A stretch of 64,000 bases of DNA from Muribaculaceae bacterium (GTDB taxonomy: Bacteria; Bacteroidota; Bacteroidia; Bacteroidales; Muribaculaceae). The stretch covers positions 1 to 64,000 of the forward strand of contig JAFLTO010000005.1 in the NCBI GenBank assembly GCA_022510425.1. Direction: 5' to 3'. How positions within the stretch are numbered: position 1 is the stretch's first letter; every line of letters starts with the position of its first letter. The position numbers were made by a program, and so were the translations under genes. A model generated the notes under the pieces. The model searched no databases and had not been told where the DNA came from. It saw only the letters and a list, made by a program, of their open reading frames with translations. Shown one piece after another: positions 46,674-58,593 of this stretch.

Positions 46674-47255
46674 TCAATTTTCATAACGCATCTCAATGAT
46701 TGACCAATCAACGATGTCCCAAAGTTTATGCAGGTAAGAAGCGCGTAAATTTTGGTAATCTAAATAGTAAGCATGTTCCCAAACATCGAAAGTAAGGATG
46801 GGTTTTAGCCCTTGAGTCATTGGATTGGAGGCGTTACTAGCCTGAGTGATGAAAAGTTCACCATTGTCATCACGTGATACCCATACATAACCGGAACCGA
46901 AAACCGCAACACCGGCTTCTTCTACTTGTTTTTTAAATTCATCTAAACTGCCAAATTGTTTTTCAATCTGAGAATGAAGAGTACCGGATGGTTCTTTATA
47001 ACCTTCAGGATTGAACTGGAAGAAATAGAAGATATGATTCCAAGCTTGGGAAGCTTGATTAAAAAGTTTTCCATCGCTCTTGCAGATAATATCTTCGAGA
47101 GCCATGTTTTCATAATCAGTTCCTTCAATAAGTTTATTAAGCGTATCAATATAAGCCTTTTCATGTTTTCCATAATGGAATTCAATAGTTCTGGCTGAGA
47201 TTACTGGTTCCAAAGCATCTTGAGCATAAGGAAGTTTTGGTTGTGTAAATTTCAT
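46674..47255 (-). CDS. sodB: Superoxide dismutase (Fe/Mn type)
   Basis: The 193-residue enzyme removes superoxide. Metal ligands are H27 (EFHYGKHEKAY), H74 (AWNHIFYF), D157 and H161 (FDVWEHAYYLDY). The length and the residues around them fit the Fe/Mn family of Bacteroidales, where one enzyme often works with either metal; which metal is used here cannot be told. Single-gene unit with a strong terminator. It lies just downstream of the thiamine operon. Confidence 0.96.
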   Translation of the reverse strand: MKFTQPKLPYAQDALEPVISARTIEFHYGKHEKAYIDTLNKLIEGTDYENMALEDIICKSDGKLFNQASQAWNHIFYFFQFNPEGYKEPSGTLHSQIEKQFGSLDEFKKQVEEAGVAVFGSGYVWVSRDDNGELFITQASNASNPMTQGLKPILTFDVWEHAYYLDYQNLRASYLHKLWDIVDWSIIEMRYEN

Positions 47256-47346
47256 AGTTTATAAATTTTAGATAATTCTAAATTTATAACAAAATTTGAG
47301 GGGATGTTGTTGAGCTAATTATTGATTTTGTTGTAGTTAATATTAT

Positions 47347-50228
<2,882 letters not shown>

Positions 50229-50258
50229 TTATTGTGTAGATGTTGGAGAGTGAAGTAT

Positions 50259-51038
50259 TTATTGATTTAAAAAAGAGGTGAGTGGAGATGATGCAACTGC
50301 AGTTTTAGATTGAGATCCTAATTGTGCAATACGGGCTTTACGTCCGGCAATAACAGCAAGTTTGAAGGCTTCAGCCATCTCCACAGGATTGCCGGCAATG
50401 GCAATAGCAGTGTTAACCAAAACAGCATCGGCACCCATTTCCAAAGCTTGAGCAGCATGAGAAGGAGCACCAAGTCCCGCATCTATCACAACAGGAAGAT
50501 TAGATTGTTCAATAATTATTTCCAGAAGATCTTTTGTGACCAGACCTCGGTTGGAACCTATGGGAGCTCCCAAAGGCATAACAGCAGAAGCCCCGGCTTC
50601 TTCAAGCAATTTACATAGTACAGGATCTGCCTGAATGTATGGTAACACCACAAATCCATGCGCTGCAAGGGTTTCGGTTGCTTTCAAAGTTTCAATAGGA
50701 TCCGGCATCAAATATTTAGGGTCCGGATGAATTTCCAATTTAATAAAGTCAGTATTGAAAATCTCACGACTCATTTGAGCGGCCAAAATGGCTTCTTTAG
50801 CATTCCTAACACCCGAGGTGTTTGGCAAAAGCTGCACATGATCACGATTAATATGTGTAAGCATCTCATCAGTGGCTTCGTTCATAAGGTTAACCCTCTT
50901 CATTGCCACAGTAATCATTTCTGAGCCTGATGCAATTACACTTTGTAGCATTGTTTCAGGAGAAGGAAATTTTCCTGTACCTACAAATAGTCGAGAGGAA
51001 AATTCCCGGGGCCCAATTTTTAAAATATCTTTTTCCAT
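50259..51038 (-). CDS. thiG: Thiazole synthase (ThiG)
   Basis: The 259-residue enzyme builds thiazole phosphate from deoxyxylulose phosphate, dehydroglycine and ThiS-thiocarboxylate. Motifs are [13 protein letters not shown], the Schiff-base lysine region [14 protein letters not shown] and the phosphate-binding glycines [12 protein letters not shown]. The ATG overlaps the thiE stop by one base. All expected residues are present. Works with ThiS and ThiH of the same operon. Confidence 0.96.
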   Translation of the reverse strand: MEKDILKIGPREFSSRLFVGTGKFPSPETMLQSVIASGSEMITVAMKRVNLMNEATDEMLTHINRDHVQLLPNTSGVRNAKEAILAAQMSREIFNTDFIKLEIHPDPKYLMPDPIETLKATETLAAHGFVVLPYIQADPVLCKLLEEAGASAVMPLGAPIGSNRGLVTKDLLEIIIEQSNLPVVIDAGLGAPSHAAQALEMGADAVLVNTAIAIAGNPVEMAEAFKLAVIAGRKARIAQLGSQSKTAVASSPLTSFLNQ

Positions 51039-51667
51039 TAGTCAATTTCAGTGTGGGGAAGAACTTTCAGAAAGTCTTTGGTAGCTTTCACGATATCGTC
51101 TGCATTGGCGATAGCACCGCTGACTGCAATTCCGTTAACCCCAGCTTCGAGAAGGGGAAGAACATCCTCTAAAGTTATACCTCCCACCGCTACATGAGGT
51201 TTGTTTATCTCATTTTTTTCCATTTCATAACAAATGTCACGAATGCCTTCTAAGCCAAGCACAGGGGCCAGATTTTCCTTTGTGATAGTTTCTGCATAAG
51301 GTCCTATACCGTAATAATCTATATCTAACTGACTTACGGCAGCCACATCGGCATAAGTATTGGCCGTAACACCAATTACCGCGGCCGGCCCAAGAACCAT
51401 TCGGGCTTTACTTGCAGGCATATCTTCCTTACCAAGATGTACTCCTCCGACATTAAGTTCCTTAGCAAGTTCAACTCGGTCGTTTAAAATCAGAAAAGCA
51501 CCGGTTTCAATACATTTAGGTTTCACGGCATCTACTACTTTTTTGATTTCTTCGTCGGAAGCATCTTTCATACGTATTTGGATCCAACGACAGCCTCCTT
51601 CGAGAACTGCAAATATTTGATCAGTTACGGGTGTTTTTGAATTGGTGTTAGTGATGAATTGTAGCAT
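51038..51667 (-). CDS. thiE: Thiamine phosphate synthase (ThiE)
   Basis: The 209-residue barrel enzyme joins the pyrimidine and thiazole parts to form thiamine phosphate. Diagnostic motifs are [32 protein letters not shown] (start of the HMP-PP site) and the C-terminal [11 protein letters not shown] phosphate loop. It is the functional ThiE; the 180-residue relative next to it is divergent. Position between that relative and thiG. Confidence 0.95.
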   Translation of the reverse strand: MLQFITNTNSKTPVTDQIFAVLEGGCRWIQIRMKDASDEEIKKVVDAVKPKCIETGAFLILNDRVELAKELNVGGVHLGKEDMPASKARMVLGPAAVIGVTANTYADVAAVSQLDIDYYGIGPYAETITKENLAPVLGLEGIRDICYEMEKNEINKPHVAVGGITLEDVLPLLEAGVNGIAVSGAIANADDIVKATKDFLKVLPHTEID

Positions 51668-51686
51668 GGTAATATTATTAATTTGG

Positions 51687-52229
51687 TTATTGTATATGGT
51701 GTAAAGGGAAGAAGTGTCCCAGGAGGGCTGCTCCTTTAAAACCTAGGGATTTAAGGAGTTCAAATTTATCGGGAGTCACCCCTCCCAAGGCAATAGCATT
51801 TCTTCCTTGAATATGCTTTGATAGTTCTTTCAGATCAAAAGCCGCCCTATATCCCTCTTTAGATATTGAATCGAAAACAGGAGAGATGAAGAAATAATCG
51901 TACCCCTCTTTATTTTCCATTTCTTTCAAGGAATGAATAGATATGCTTATGGATTTTGCATTAACAGGAACAATATAGTTTCTACTATTCAAGTGCACGC
52001 CTCCTAAGTCATATTTTTGCAAAAGCTCAAAATGGTCATGGATTTTTAATCGATGTAAGAATTCTGTTTTGATACCTTTAACGAGAATTTCTATATCTTC
52101 AAAAGAGTAAGAAGGTTTGCGAATATGAACAAAGTCAACGAAACCACCTGAAAGAAGAAAGTTGATTCTTTCAGCCTCTTCGGGATATCTTTCAGGAGGA
52201 GTGACGGCTATGATAATGAAATCATTCAT
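51687..52229 (-). CDS. TenI-like thiamine phosphate synthase family protein
   Basis: The 180-residue protein resembles ThiE but lacks the substrate motif RMKD (it reads HIRKPSYSF) and shows instead IHDHFELLQKYDLGGVHLN and FISPVFDSISKEGYRAAF, a form common in Bacteroidales thiamine operons. It is shorter than ThiE by about 30 residues. The related B. subtilis TenI catalyses thiazole tautomerisation, so a similar role here is plausible but not shown. It lies 10 bases downstream of thiS. Confidence 0.82.
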   Translation of the reverse strand: MNDFIIIAVTPPERYPEEAERINFLLSGGFVDFVHIRKPSYSFEDIEILVKGIKTEFLHRLKIHDHFELLQKYDLGGVHLNSRNYIVPVNAKSISISIHSLKEMENKEGYDYFFISPVFDSISKEGYRAAFDLKELSKHIQGRNAIALGGVTPDKFELLKSLGFKGAALLGHFFPLHHIQ

Positions 52230-52239
52230 ATATTAGCCA

Positions 52240-52443
52240 TTAGCCCCCAAAAGCCGCTGATATAACTGTGACCTGATCATTTTCTTTAAGATTTGTCACG
52301 GGCCATTGTTCTTGTTTTACTAATTTATTATTTAAAGCAATTGCTGTGCCTTGGCTTGGAATTTCTTTCCATTTCACAAAGTCAGCAAGTGTCATATAAT
52401 CATTCGGCAGTTTCACCGGATTATCGTTAACAGTGATATTCAT
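52240..52443 (-). CDS. thiS: Sulfur carrier protein ThiS
   Basis: The 67-residue ubiquitin-like protein ends in the required diglycine (SAAFGG), which is adenylated and thiocarboxylated to give sulfur to ThiG. It contains the usual N-terminal NITVNDNPVKL strand. The ATG overlaps the thiD stop (ATGA). No ThiF homologue that would activate it is seen in the window. Confidence 0.93.
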   Translation of the reverse strand: MNITVNDNPVKLPNDYMTLADFVKWKEIPSQGTAIALNNKLVKQEQWPVTNLKENDQVTVISAAFGG

Positions 52444-53255
52444 ATGTTATATTTATTTATATTTAAAGGTCCGTTGTTTGAAGTTCCCAAATTATATTGA
52501 CAACTATTATTAATAATTTCCATCATCTTTTTATTGGTGGACATATAAGCTTCATACATATTATTTCCCAAAGCTAAATAGCATGCCAAAAGGGTAGAGT
52601 AGGTGCATCCGGTACCATGAAGATTTTTACATTTCACTTTAGGATGTGAAAAAGTGGTTACTCCTTGATAAGTTATCAGATTATCATTTATCACTTTGTT
52701 TAATTGATCACCTCCTTTAACAATCAAATTGTTTATGTCACAAGCTTTTAATATTTCCTTATAATCTTCAAAGTTAATCCTCTTTTTATTTAAGAGAGCT
52801 TTTAATTCAGAGTTATTAGGAGTAGCTACAGTAGAATGGGGGAATATATATTTTTTATATAGAATTGCAATTTCTCCCCGGGAGGATCCGGTGAACAATG
52901 GACCACCATCAGCAGAAACTGATAGAACAGGATCTATTACTACCGGTATTTCAGCATGGACATTAGAAAGAAAATTACCGACTTCAATAAAATTACTTAC
53001 ATTTCCTATCATTCCTATTTTAATGGCATCGGGATGGCAGTCTTCCAGTATTTTATCTAATTGAGCTTTTAAAATATGAGTTTCAATGGGGGTAACATTA
53101 AAGATTCCTTTCGAATTTTGTACAGTAATAGCTGTGACGCCAGTGACAACATGAAACCCCATTGCGTTACCGGCTCTAATATCTGCTTGAATTCCTGCTC
53201 CCCCCATGGGGTCTGAACCCGCAATAGACAGAAGAGATTTTATTTTTTTAGTCAT
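52440..53255 (-). CDS. thiD: Hydroxymethylpyrimidine/phosphomethylpyrimidine kinase (ThiD)
   Basis: The 271-residue kinase phosphorylates HMP-P to HMP-PP. Motifs are IAGSDPMGGAGIQADIRAG near the start, VVIDPVLSVSADG, and the C-terminal anion hole HGTGCTYSTLLA. It is the first gene of the thiamine operon and is controlled by the TPP riboswitch. The terminator T-run ends directly at its ATG. Confidence 0.95.
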   Translation of the reverse strand: MTKKIKSLLSIAGSDPMGGAGIQADIRAGNAMGFHVVTGVTAITVQNSKGIFNVTPIETHILKAQLDKILEDCHPDAIKIGMIGNVSNFIEVGNFLSNVHAEIPVVIDPVLSVSADGGPLFTGSSRGEIAILYKKYIFPHSTVATPNNSELKALLNKKRINFEDYKEILKACDINNLIVKGGDQLNKVINDNLITYQGVTTFSHPKVKCKNLHGTGCTYSTLLACYLALGNNMYEAYMSTNKKMMEIINNSCQYNLGTSNNGPLNINKYNI

Positions 53256-53291
53256 AAAAAAATCCGCATCATCACTTACAAACGATACGGA
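53256..53291 (-). terminator. Riboswitch-controlled terminator abutting the thiD start codon
   Basis: On the minus strand TCCGTATC (53291-53284) pairs with GATGCGGA (53270-53263), one G-T wobble, loop of 13 nt, and is followed by seven T that end immediately before the thiD ATG at 53255. The position is as expected for transcription attenuation by the TPP riboswitch just upstream. Confidence 0.8.
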
Positions 53292-53316
53292 AAAATAACA
53301 TAGACCTCCAAATTAA

Positions 53317-53395
53317 AAGAAGCTCCCTACGTCGGCATTGTCCGCATCAGGTTAACAGGGTATAATCTCAGCGAATAACCGCACCCCTGCTTCTA
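53317..53395 (-). ncRNA. TPP riboswitch (THI element)
   Basis: Read on the minus strand the aptamer shows the conserved blocks GGGGTGC, CTGAGATTATACCC, ACCTGATGCGGACAATGC and CGACGTAGGGAGC, enclosed by a P1 stem AGAAGC/GCTTCT. These are the standard THI-element features for thiamine pyrophosphate binding. It is 62 bases upstream of thiD, with an attenuation terminator in between. Confidence 0.96.
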
Positions 53396-53462
53396 AAGGC
53401 AAAGATAGGGAATTTTTTTGAAAATCTAAAGTTGTTATTTTAAAGTTTATAATTTAAAGTTG

Positions 53463-55472
53463 TTATGCGAGCATTTTGAGGAAATCATCTTCCGATATCA
53501 TTGGAATCCCAAGTTTTTCGCATTTTTCCTTTTTAGCAGGTCCCATATTTTCACCTATGAGGACAAAAGAAGTGCTCTTTGAAATATTTCCAGAATTCTT
53601 TCCTCCTTCCCTTTCAATAATTTCTTTATATTCATCCCGTGAATGATGAGTGAAAGTACCAGAAATAACTATTGTTTTACCTTCTAACTTATCTCCTTTA
53701 GGCGCCAATTTATCTTCTGAAAGCTGCATCTGCACTCCAGCCGCTTTAAGACGTGAGATATTATCTATATTAACAGGATCGCGCAAGAAATCATAAATAC
53801 ATTTAGCAATTACCGGGCCTATATCTTGTACTGAATTTATTTCCTCTTCATTCATTTTTTGAAGATTATCCATTGATTTAACACCTAAGGCTAATCGTTT
53901 TGCTGTAGTCTCTCCAACATTAGGAATCGAGAGAGCGTAAACCACTCTTTCAAAGGGTACTGATTTAGAATCCTCTATACCTTTAATTATTTTGGCAGCG
54001 GTTTTAGGCCCGATTCTATCCAATGCCTCAAGTTGTTCCTGTTTGAGATCATAAAGATCGGCAATACGTTCAACCAGTCCACAATCAAATAAAAGCTCTG
54101 CAGTTTCTTCCCCTATACCGTCAATGTTCATCATTCTCCTGGCACAGAAATGTTCAATTTTGCCAGTGATTTGAGGACGACACCCGTATTTATTGGGACA
54201 GAACCAAGCGGCATCACCGTAAATTCTTACAAGTTTAGTTCCACAAACCGGACAATTTGTTACAAAACGTACCTTTTCTGCATTTGGTTTTCTTTGTGAT
54301 TCGTCAACACCCGTGATTTTAGGAATTATTTCTCCTCCTTTTTCCACATAAAGCCAGTCACCTTGATGAATGTCAAGTTCTTGAATGATGTCATCGTTAT
54401 GAAGAGATGCCCGTTTTACAATAGTACCTGATAAGAGAACTGGTTCCAGATTTGCAACAGGAGTGACAATACCCATTCTTCCGGTTTCGAAAGAAACGAA
54501 ACGCAATTGTGTGCATGCATTCTCAGGATTAAATTTATAAGCTATGGCCCATCGTGGAGATTTAGCCGTATATCCCAAATTAAGTTGCTGACGGAATGAA
54601 TTAATCTTGAAAACAAGACCGTCTGTTGCCACCGGTAGTTCTTTTCGATGCACATCCCAATAATTTACATATTCATCAACTTCTTGTAAAGAATTGAGAG
54701 TTTTCATTGCCGTTGACACCTTGAAACCCCATGCTCTTGCTGCAATCATATTGTCGTAATGATTGTCAAAAGGCAGATTATCACCCAAAAGATAATAGAA
54801 CCTTGCATCGAGATGTCTTTTGGCGACTTCCCCTGATTTACGCATTTTGAGTGTGCCGGAAGCGGCATTTCTGGGATTAGCAAAAAGTGGTTCCTCATTA
54901 TAAGCTCTCTCAGCATTTAATTTTTCAAAAACTTGCCAAGGCATAAGAATCTCTCCACGTATTTCGAAATAATCCGGCCAATCCCCGGGTTGCAATTCCA
55001 ATGGGATACTTTTAATCGTCTTCACATTAGCCGTGACATCATCACCCTGTGTTCCGTCGCCTCTCGTTACAGCCTTTTCTAATCTTCCATTTCTATAGGT
55101 TATTGAAATAGACACGCCGTCAAATTTCATTTCACCGACTATTGAGAAATCTTCTCCTTCAAGAGTTTTTTTAACACGGTCAAACCATTCATCCACTTCT
55201 TGCAAAGAATAAGAATTTGAAAGAGACATCATCGGTCGTTCGTGAACCACATGTTCGAAATCTTTACTTAAATCAGAGCCGACTCTTTGGGTAGGGGAAA
55301 GTGGGTCGAAAAACTGAGGAAAATCATCTTCCAATTTTTCGAGTTCCTTCATCAACATATCAAAATCTTTATCTGAGATTTCGGGTTGGTTCAATATATA
55401 GTAATTATTATTATGCCTATGAAGTTCTTTACGAAGATTCTCAATATGTTCTTTGGCTTGTTCGGGAGTCAT
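53463..55472 (-). CDS. ligA: NAD-dependent DNA ligase LigA
   Basis: The 669-residue ligase seals nicks in replication and repair. The adenylated lysine is K116 in EMKFDGVS; then come the OB domain, the zinc finger (CPVCG and CPNKYGC), helix-hairpin-helix repeats (about 500-590) and a C-terminal BRCT domain (from about 590, KTIVISGTFTHHSRDE). Domain order and length are standard. It is the last gene of a leftward run and starts 38 bases after truA. Confidence 0.97.
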   Translation of the reverse strand: MTPEQAKEHIENLRKELHRHNNNYYILNQPEISDKDFDMLMKELEKLEDDFPQFFDPLSPTQRVGSDLSKDFEHVVHERPMMSLSNSYSLQEVDEWFDRVKKTLEGEDFSIVGEMKFDGVSISITYRNGRLEKAVTRGDGTQGDDVTANVKTIKSIPLELQPGDWPDYFEIRGEILMPWQVFEKLNAERAYNEEPLFANPRNAASGTLKMRKSGEVAKRHLDARFYYLLGDNLPFDNHYDNMIAARAWGFKVSTAMKTLNSLQEVDEYVNYWDVHRKELPVATDGLVFKINSFRQQLNLGYTAKSPRWAIAYKFNPENACTQLRFVSFETGRMGIVTPVANLEPVLLSGTIVKRASLHNDDIIQELDIHQGDWLYVEKGGEIIPKITGVDESQRKPNAEKVRFVTNCPVCGTKLVRIYGDAAWFCPNKYGCRPQITGKIEHFCARRMMNIDGIGEETAELLFDCGLVERIADLYDLKQEQLEALDRIGPKTAAKIIKGIEDSKSVPFERVVYALSIPNVGETTAKRLALGVKSMDNLQKMNEEEINSVQDIGPVIAKCIYDFLRDPVNIDNISRLKAAGVQMQLSEDKLAPKGDKLEGKTIVISGTFTHHSRDEYKEIIEREGGKNSGNISKSTSFVLIGENMGPAKKEKCEKLGIPMISEDDFLKMLA

Positions 55473-55510
55473 GGCTTTAGAATGATTATTTAATTATGCT
55501 ATAATAACAT

Positions 55511-56302
55511 TTAAATTGATTTTAAGGTTTTATCCGGATAAGAAATCTTCCATAAGAAAAGGGCGTTAGCAGGCATAGAAATGCCTGCAGCACATCTATT
55601 CTGCTTATTAATTATGTCTCTGAATAATTCAATTGATATTTTATGTCGGCCTACATCCACGAGTGTGCCTACAACAGCACGTACCATGTTACGAAGAAAT
55701 CTATCTGCAGAAATAGTGAAGACGATTCCTTTATCAAGAGAACCTAAAAAATCCAATGCTTCTTTATCTTCATCAAGAGAGCACCAAAAAGCCTCCCTGA
55801 CATCACAAATATTTGTTTTAGAGTCAGAATGAAGTTTAGCAAAAGAGGTGAAATCTTTAGTTTGCAATAATATGTCTGAAGCCTTATTCATCGCTTCCAT
55901 ATCAAGACGTGTGGGGGAGAGCCATGAATAATCTTTCAAGAAAGGATTCTTTTTATAGGAAACAAAATACTTATATGTTCTTTCAGTAGCGTCAAACCTT
56001 GCATGAATGGAATCAGAAACCTCAAAAACATTGTTAATAGAAATGTATTTCCCGACAAGGCTATTTAAAGACAACAAAAATCTCTTAACATCACTGACAG
56101 GTGTATCAATATCAAAATGTGCAAACATTTGCCGGGCGTGGACACCGGTATCCGTACGCCCGGCTCCCGTGATATGAATATTTTGTCTAAAAATTTTAGA
56201 TAAAGCTTCCTCTATTGAGGATTGAACACTCTGAGCGTTAGGTTGGGATTGCCAACCATGAAAAGAGGCTCCATTGTAGGAGAGTTCAATGAAATAACGC
56301 AT
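55511..56302 (-). CDS. truA: tRNA pseudouridine synthase A (TruA)
   Basis: The 263-residue enzyme makes pseudouridine at positions 38-40 of the tRNA anticodon arm. The catalytic aspartate is in GAGRTDTGVHAR; YNGASFHGWQSQPNAQSVQ and FTISADRFLRNMVRAVVGT are further signatures. Start ATG overlaps the speA stop by one base. Complete and typical. Confidence 0.96.
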   Translation of the reverse strand: MRYFIELSYNGASFHGWQSQPNAQSVQSSIEEALSKIFRQNIHITGAGRTDTGVHARQMFAHFDIDTPVSDVKRFLLSLNSLVGKYISINNVFEVSDSIHARFDATERTYKYFVSYKKNPFLKDYSWLSPTRLDMEAMNKASDILLQTKDFTSFAKLHSDSKTNICDVREAFWCSLDEDKEALDFLGSLDKGIVFTISADRFLRNMVRAVVGTLVDVGRHKISIELFRDIINKQNRCAAGISMPANALFLWKISYPDKTLKSI

Positions 56303-58200
56303 CAGTCGCGTTCAAGATAAGTGATACCGTAAAGACCCGATTTATAATTGCTTAGGAATTGGCGACCTTCCTCAGGAGAAATCACCCCGTCTTTAACTTT
56401 TGCTGTGACCCATGTTTCAAGATTTCTAACCAATTTTTTAGGATTATATTCTACATAATCCAAAACGTCGGCCACCGGTTCCCCGTCAATTATTTGCTCT
56501 ATCTCATATCCATTCTTATCAACTGAAATATGGACTGCAGAAGTATCACCAAAAAGATTATGCAAGTCTCCGAGTATTTCCTGGTAAGCACCTACAAGGA
56601 AAACACCGATATAATAATGATCCGAACCTTTCAAAGAATGTACAGGTAGAGAATGAGAGACACCTTGAGGAGACACGAACATGTTTATTTTTCCATCAGA
56701 ATCACAAGTGATATCCTGGATTGTACAACGATGTGAAGGTTTCTCATCCAATCTTTGAATCGGCATAATAGGAAAGACTTGATCGATGGCCCATGAATCG
56801 GGCAGGCTTTGGAAAAGCGAGAAATTACAGAAATATTTTTCCGGCAACATTCTATCAACTTTCTTCAATTCCTCGGGAGGATGCTTCATGGAACGTGTCA
56901 GATCATTAACATCACGTGCCACAGACCAAAAAAGTTTTTCAATCTGAGCACGGGTCTTTAAATCGAGCAAACCCAAGCTGAAAAGTTCTAAAGCTTCATC
57001 ACGAATCTGGAGCGCATCATGCCAATCTTCAAACATAGAAGTAGGATTTATTCTATCCCAAATATTATAAAGTTCTTTGGCCAATTCATGAGCATCGTCA
57101 CCCACTGTTTCATTGTCATTCCAAATTGGAAGCTGTGTGGTTTCCAACACCTCTATAATCAACACAGAATGATGAGCAGTGAGAGATCTGCCACTTTCGG
57201 TGATAATATTAGGTTGAGGAAGGTCGTTTTTGTTGCAAACATCCACCAAAGCAGAAACTGAGTCATTGACGTATTCCTGTATTGAATAGTTCATAGAATG
57301 TTCACCAACTGAAGAACGGGTTCCATCATAGTCAACACCCAGACCCCCGCCTATATCTACAAATTCTATTCCGAAGTCCATTTTAGAGAGCTGTACATAG
57401 AATTGCATTGCCTCTCTAAGAGCGTTTTTAATTTTACGAATCTTAGTTATTTGACTACCAATATGAAAATGAATAAGTTTTAATGCTTGTTTTAGTCCAT
57501 GTTTTTCAAGGAAAGATAGGGCATCAAGTAGTTCGGAAGAATTTAAACCGAATTTACTTACATCACCACCAGATTCTTCCCATTTTCCACTCCCTGAAGA
57601 AGTGAGCTTTATACGTATGCCGAGGTTAGGAGTTATATTCAATCTTTTAGCAACGTCGGCAATGAGTTTTAATTCATTGATCTTTTCGACGACAATATAA
57701 ATTCTCCTCCCCATTTTTTGTGCAAGAAGTGCAAGTTCGACGTAATCTTCGTCTTTATATCCATTGCAAATAATGAGAGAATTGGCAACAGGATTAACTG
57801 CGAGAACTGCGTGCAATTCAGGTTTAGATCCCGCCTCAAGTCCTACATTATATTTATTTCCATGACTCACAATCTCTTCTACAACCTGACGCATTTGATT
57901 CACCTTTATAGGGTAAACAATAAAGTTTTGACCCTTATAAGAATATTCATCAGCCGCCTTTTTAAAGCATATGGATATTTTCCGGATTCTATCATCAAGG
58001 ATATCAGGGAATCGAAGCAAAACTGGAGCCGATACATCTCTTACTAAAAGATGATCCATCACTTCCTTTAAATCTACCGGGGCACAATTTTCACGGGGGG
58101 TTACTTGAACATGTCCTTTTTCATTTATGGAGAAATATTTCAATCCCCAGCCACTCACATTATATATTTCAGCTGAGTCTTCAATACGCCATTTTCTCAT
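56302..58200 (-). CDS. speA: Biosynthetic arginine decarboxylase (SpeA)
   Basis: The 632-residue PLP enzyme makes agmatine from arginine for polyamine synthesis. The PLP lysine lies in FIVYPIKVNQMRQVV; the barrel contains HIGSQIT, EFVDIGGGLGVDYDGT and ESGRSLTAHHSVLI. Length and layout match SpeA, distinct from the shorter lysine/ornithine enzymes. It is coupled to truA and is 36 bases after the small ssb. Confidence 0.96.
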   Translation of the reverse strand: MRKWRIEDSAEIYNVSGWGLKYFSINEKGHVQVTPRENCAPVDLKEVMDHLLVRDVSAPVLLRFPDILDDRIRKISICFKKAADEYSYKGQNFIVYPIKVNQMRQVVEEIVSHGNKYNVGLEAGSKPELHAVLAVNPVANSLIICNGYKDEDYVELALLAQKMGRRIYIVVEKINELKLIADVAKRLNITPNLGIRIKLTSSGSGKWEESGGDVSKFGLNSSELLDALSFLEKHGLKQALKLIHFHIGSQITKIRKIKNALREAMQFYVQLSKMDFGIEFVDIGGGLGVDYDGTRSSVGEHSMNYSIQEYVNDSVSALVDVCNKNDLPQPNIITESGRSLTAHHSVLIIEVLETTQLPIWNDNETVGDDAHELAKELYNIWDRINPTSMFEDWHDALQIRDEALELFSLGLLDLKTRAQIEKLFWSVARDVNDLTRSMKHPPEELKKVDRMLPEKYFCNFSLFQSLPDSWAIDQVFPIMPIQRLDEKPSHRCTIQDITCDSDGKINMFVSPQGVSHSLPVHSLKGSDHYYIGVFLVGAYQEILGDLHNLFGDTSAVHISVDKNGYEIEQIIDGEPVADVLDYVEYNPKKLVRNLETWVTAKVKDGVISPEEGRQFLSNYKSGLYGITYLERD

Positions 58201-58236
58201 TTTCCAAGCGGGGTTTAATAGAGAGTTAAAAAATTA

Positions 58237-58560
58237 TTAATCAGGACGTCTGCCTACAATTTCAAAGAAAGAAACAATAATCTCTGTTCTTTTCCTTGTA
58301 ATTTTCATTCTGTCTTGATATTCTCGAGTTGAAAGCTTTCCCTCGACATATAGTTGTGTGCCTTTTTTGACATATCTTTCTACAATCTTAGCAGTTTCAC
58401 CAAAAAAGACAAGTCGATGCCATTCAGTTATTTCTACACCATTTCCTGATGTTTCATTGGTAGCAAGGGATAGGAAAGCCACCGGTTTATCTTTTTCCGG
58501 GTATCTAACCTCCGGGTCATTACCCACATATCCTAAAAGAATTACTCGATTTACAGACAT
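58237..58560 (-). CDS. ssb: Short single-stranded DNA-binding protein without the acidic tail
   Basis: The 107-residue protein has an OB fold typical of SSB (MSVNRVILLGYVGNDPEVRY, WHRLVFFGETAKIVERYVKK, QLYVEGKLSTREYQD). It stops at VGRRPD, about 40 residues short of the usual Bacteroidales SSB and without the acidic phenylalanine-ended tail. The primary SSB with a tail is presumably elsewhere in the genome. Lies between speA and the ArgC-like gene, all leftward. Confidence 0.9.
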   Translation of the reverse strand: MSVNRVILLGYVGNDPEVRYPEKDKPVAFLSLATNETSGNGVEITEWHRLVFFGETAKIVERYVKKGTQLYVEGKLSTREYQDRMKITRKRTEIIVSFFEIVGRRPD

Positions 58561-58593
58561 TTTAAATTCTAATTAATCCAAATATTTTTGTAA

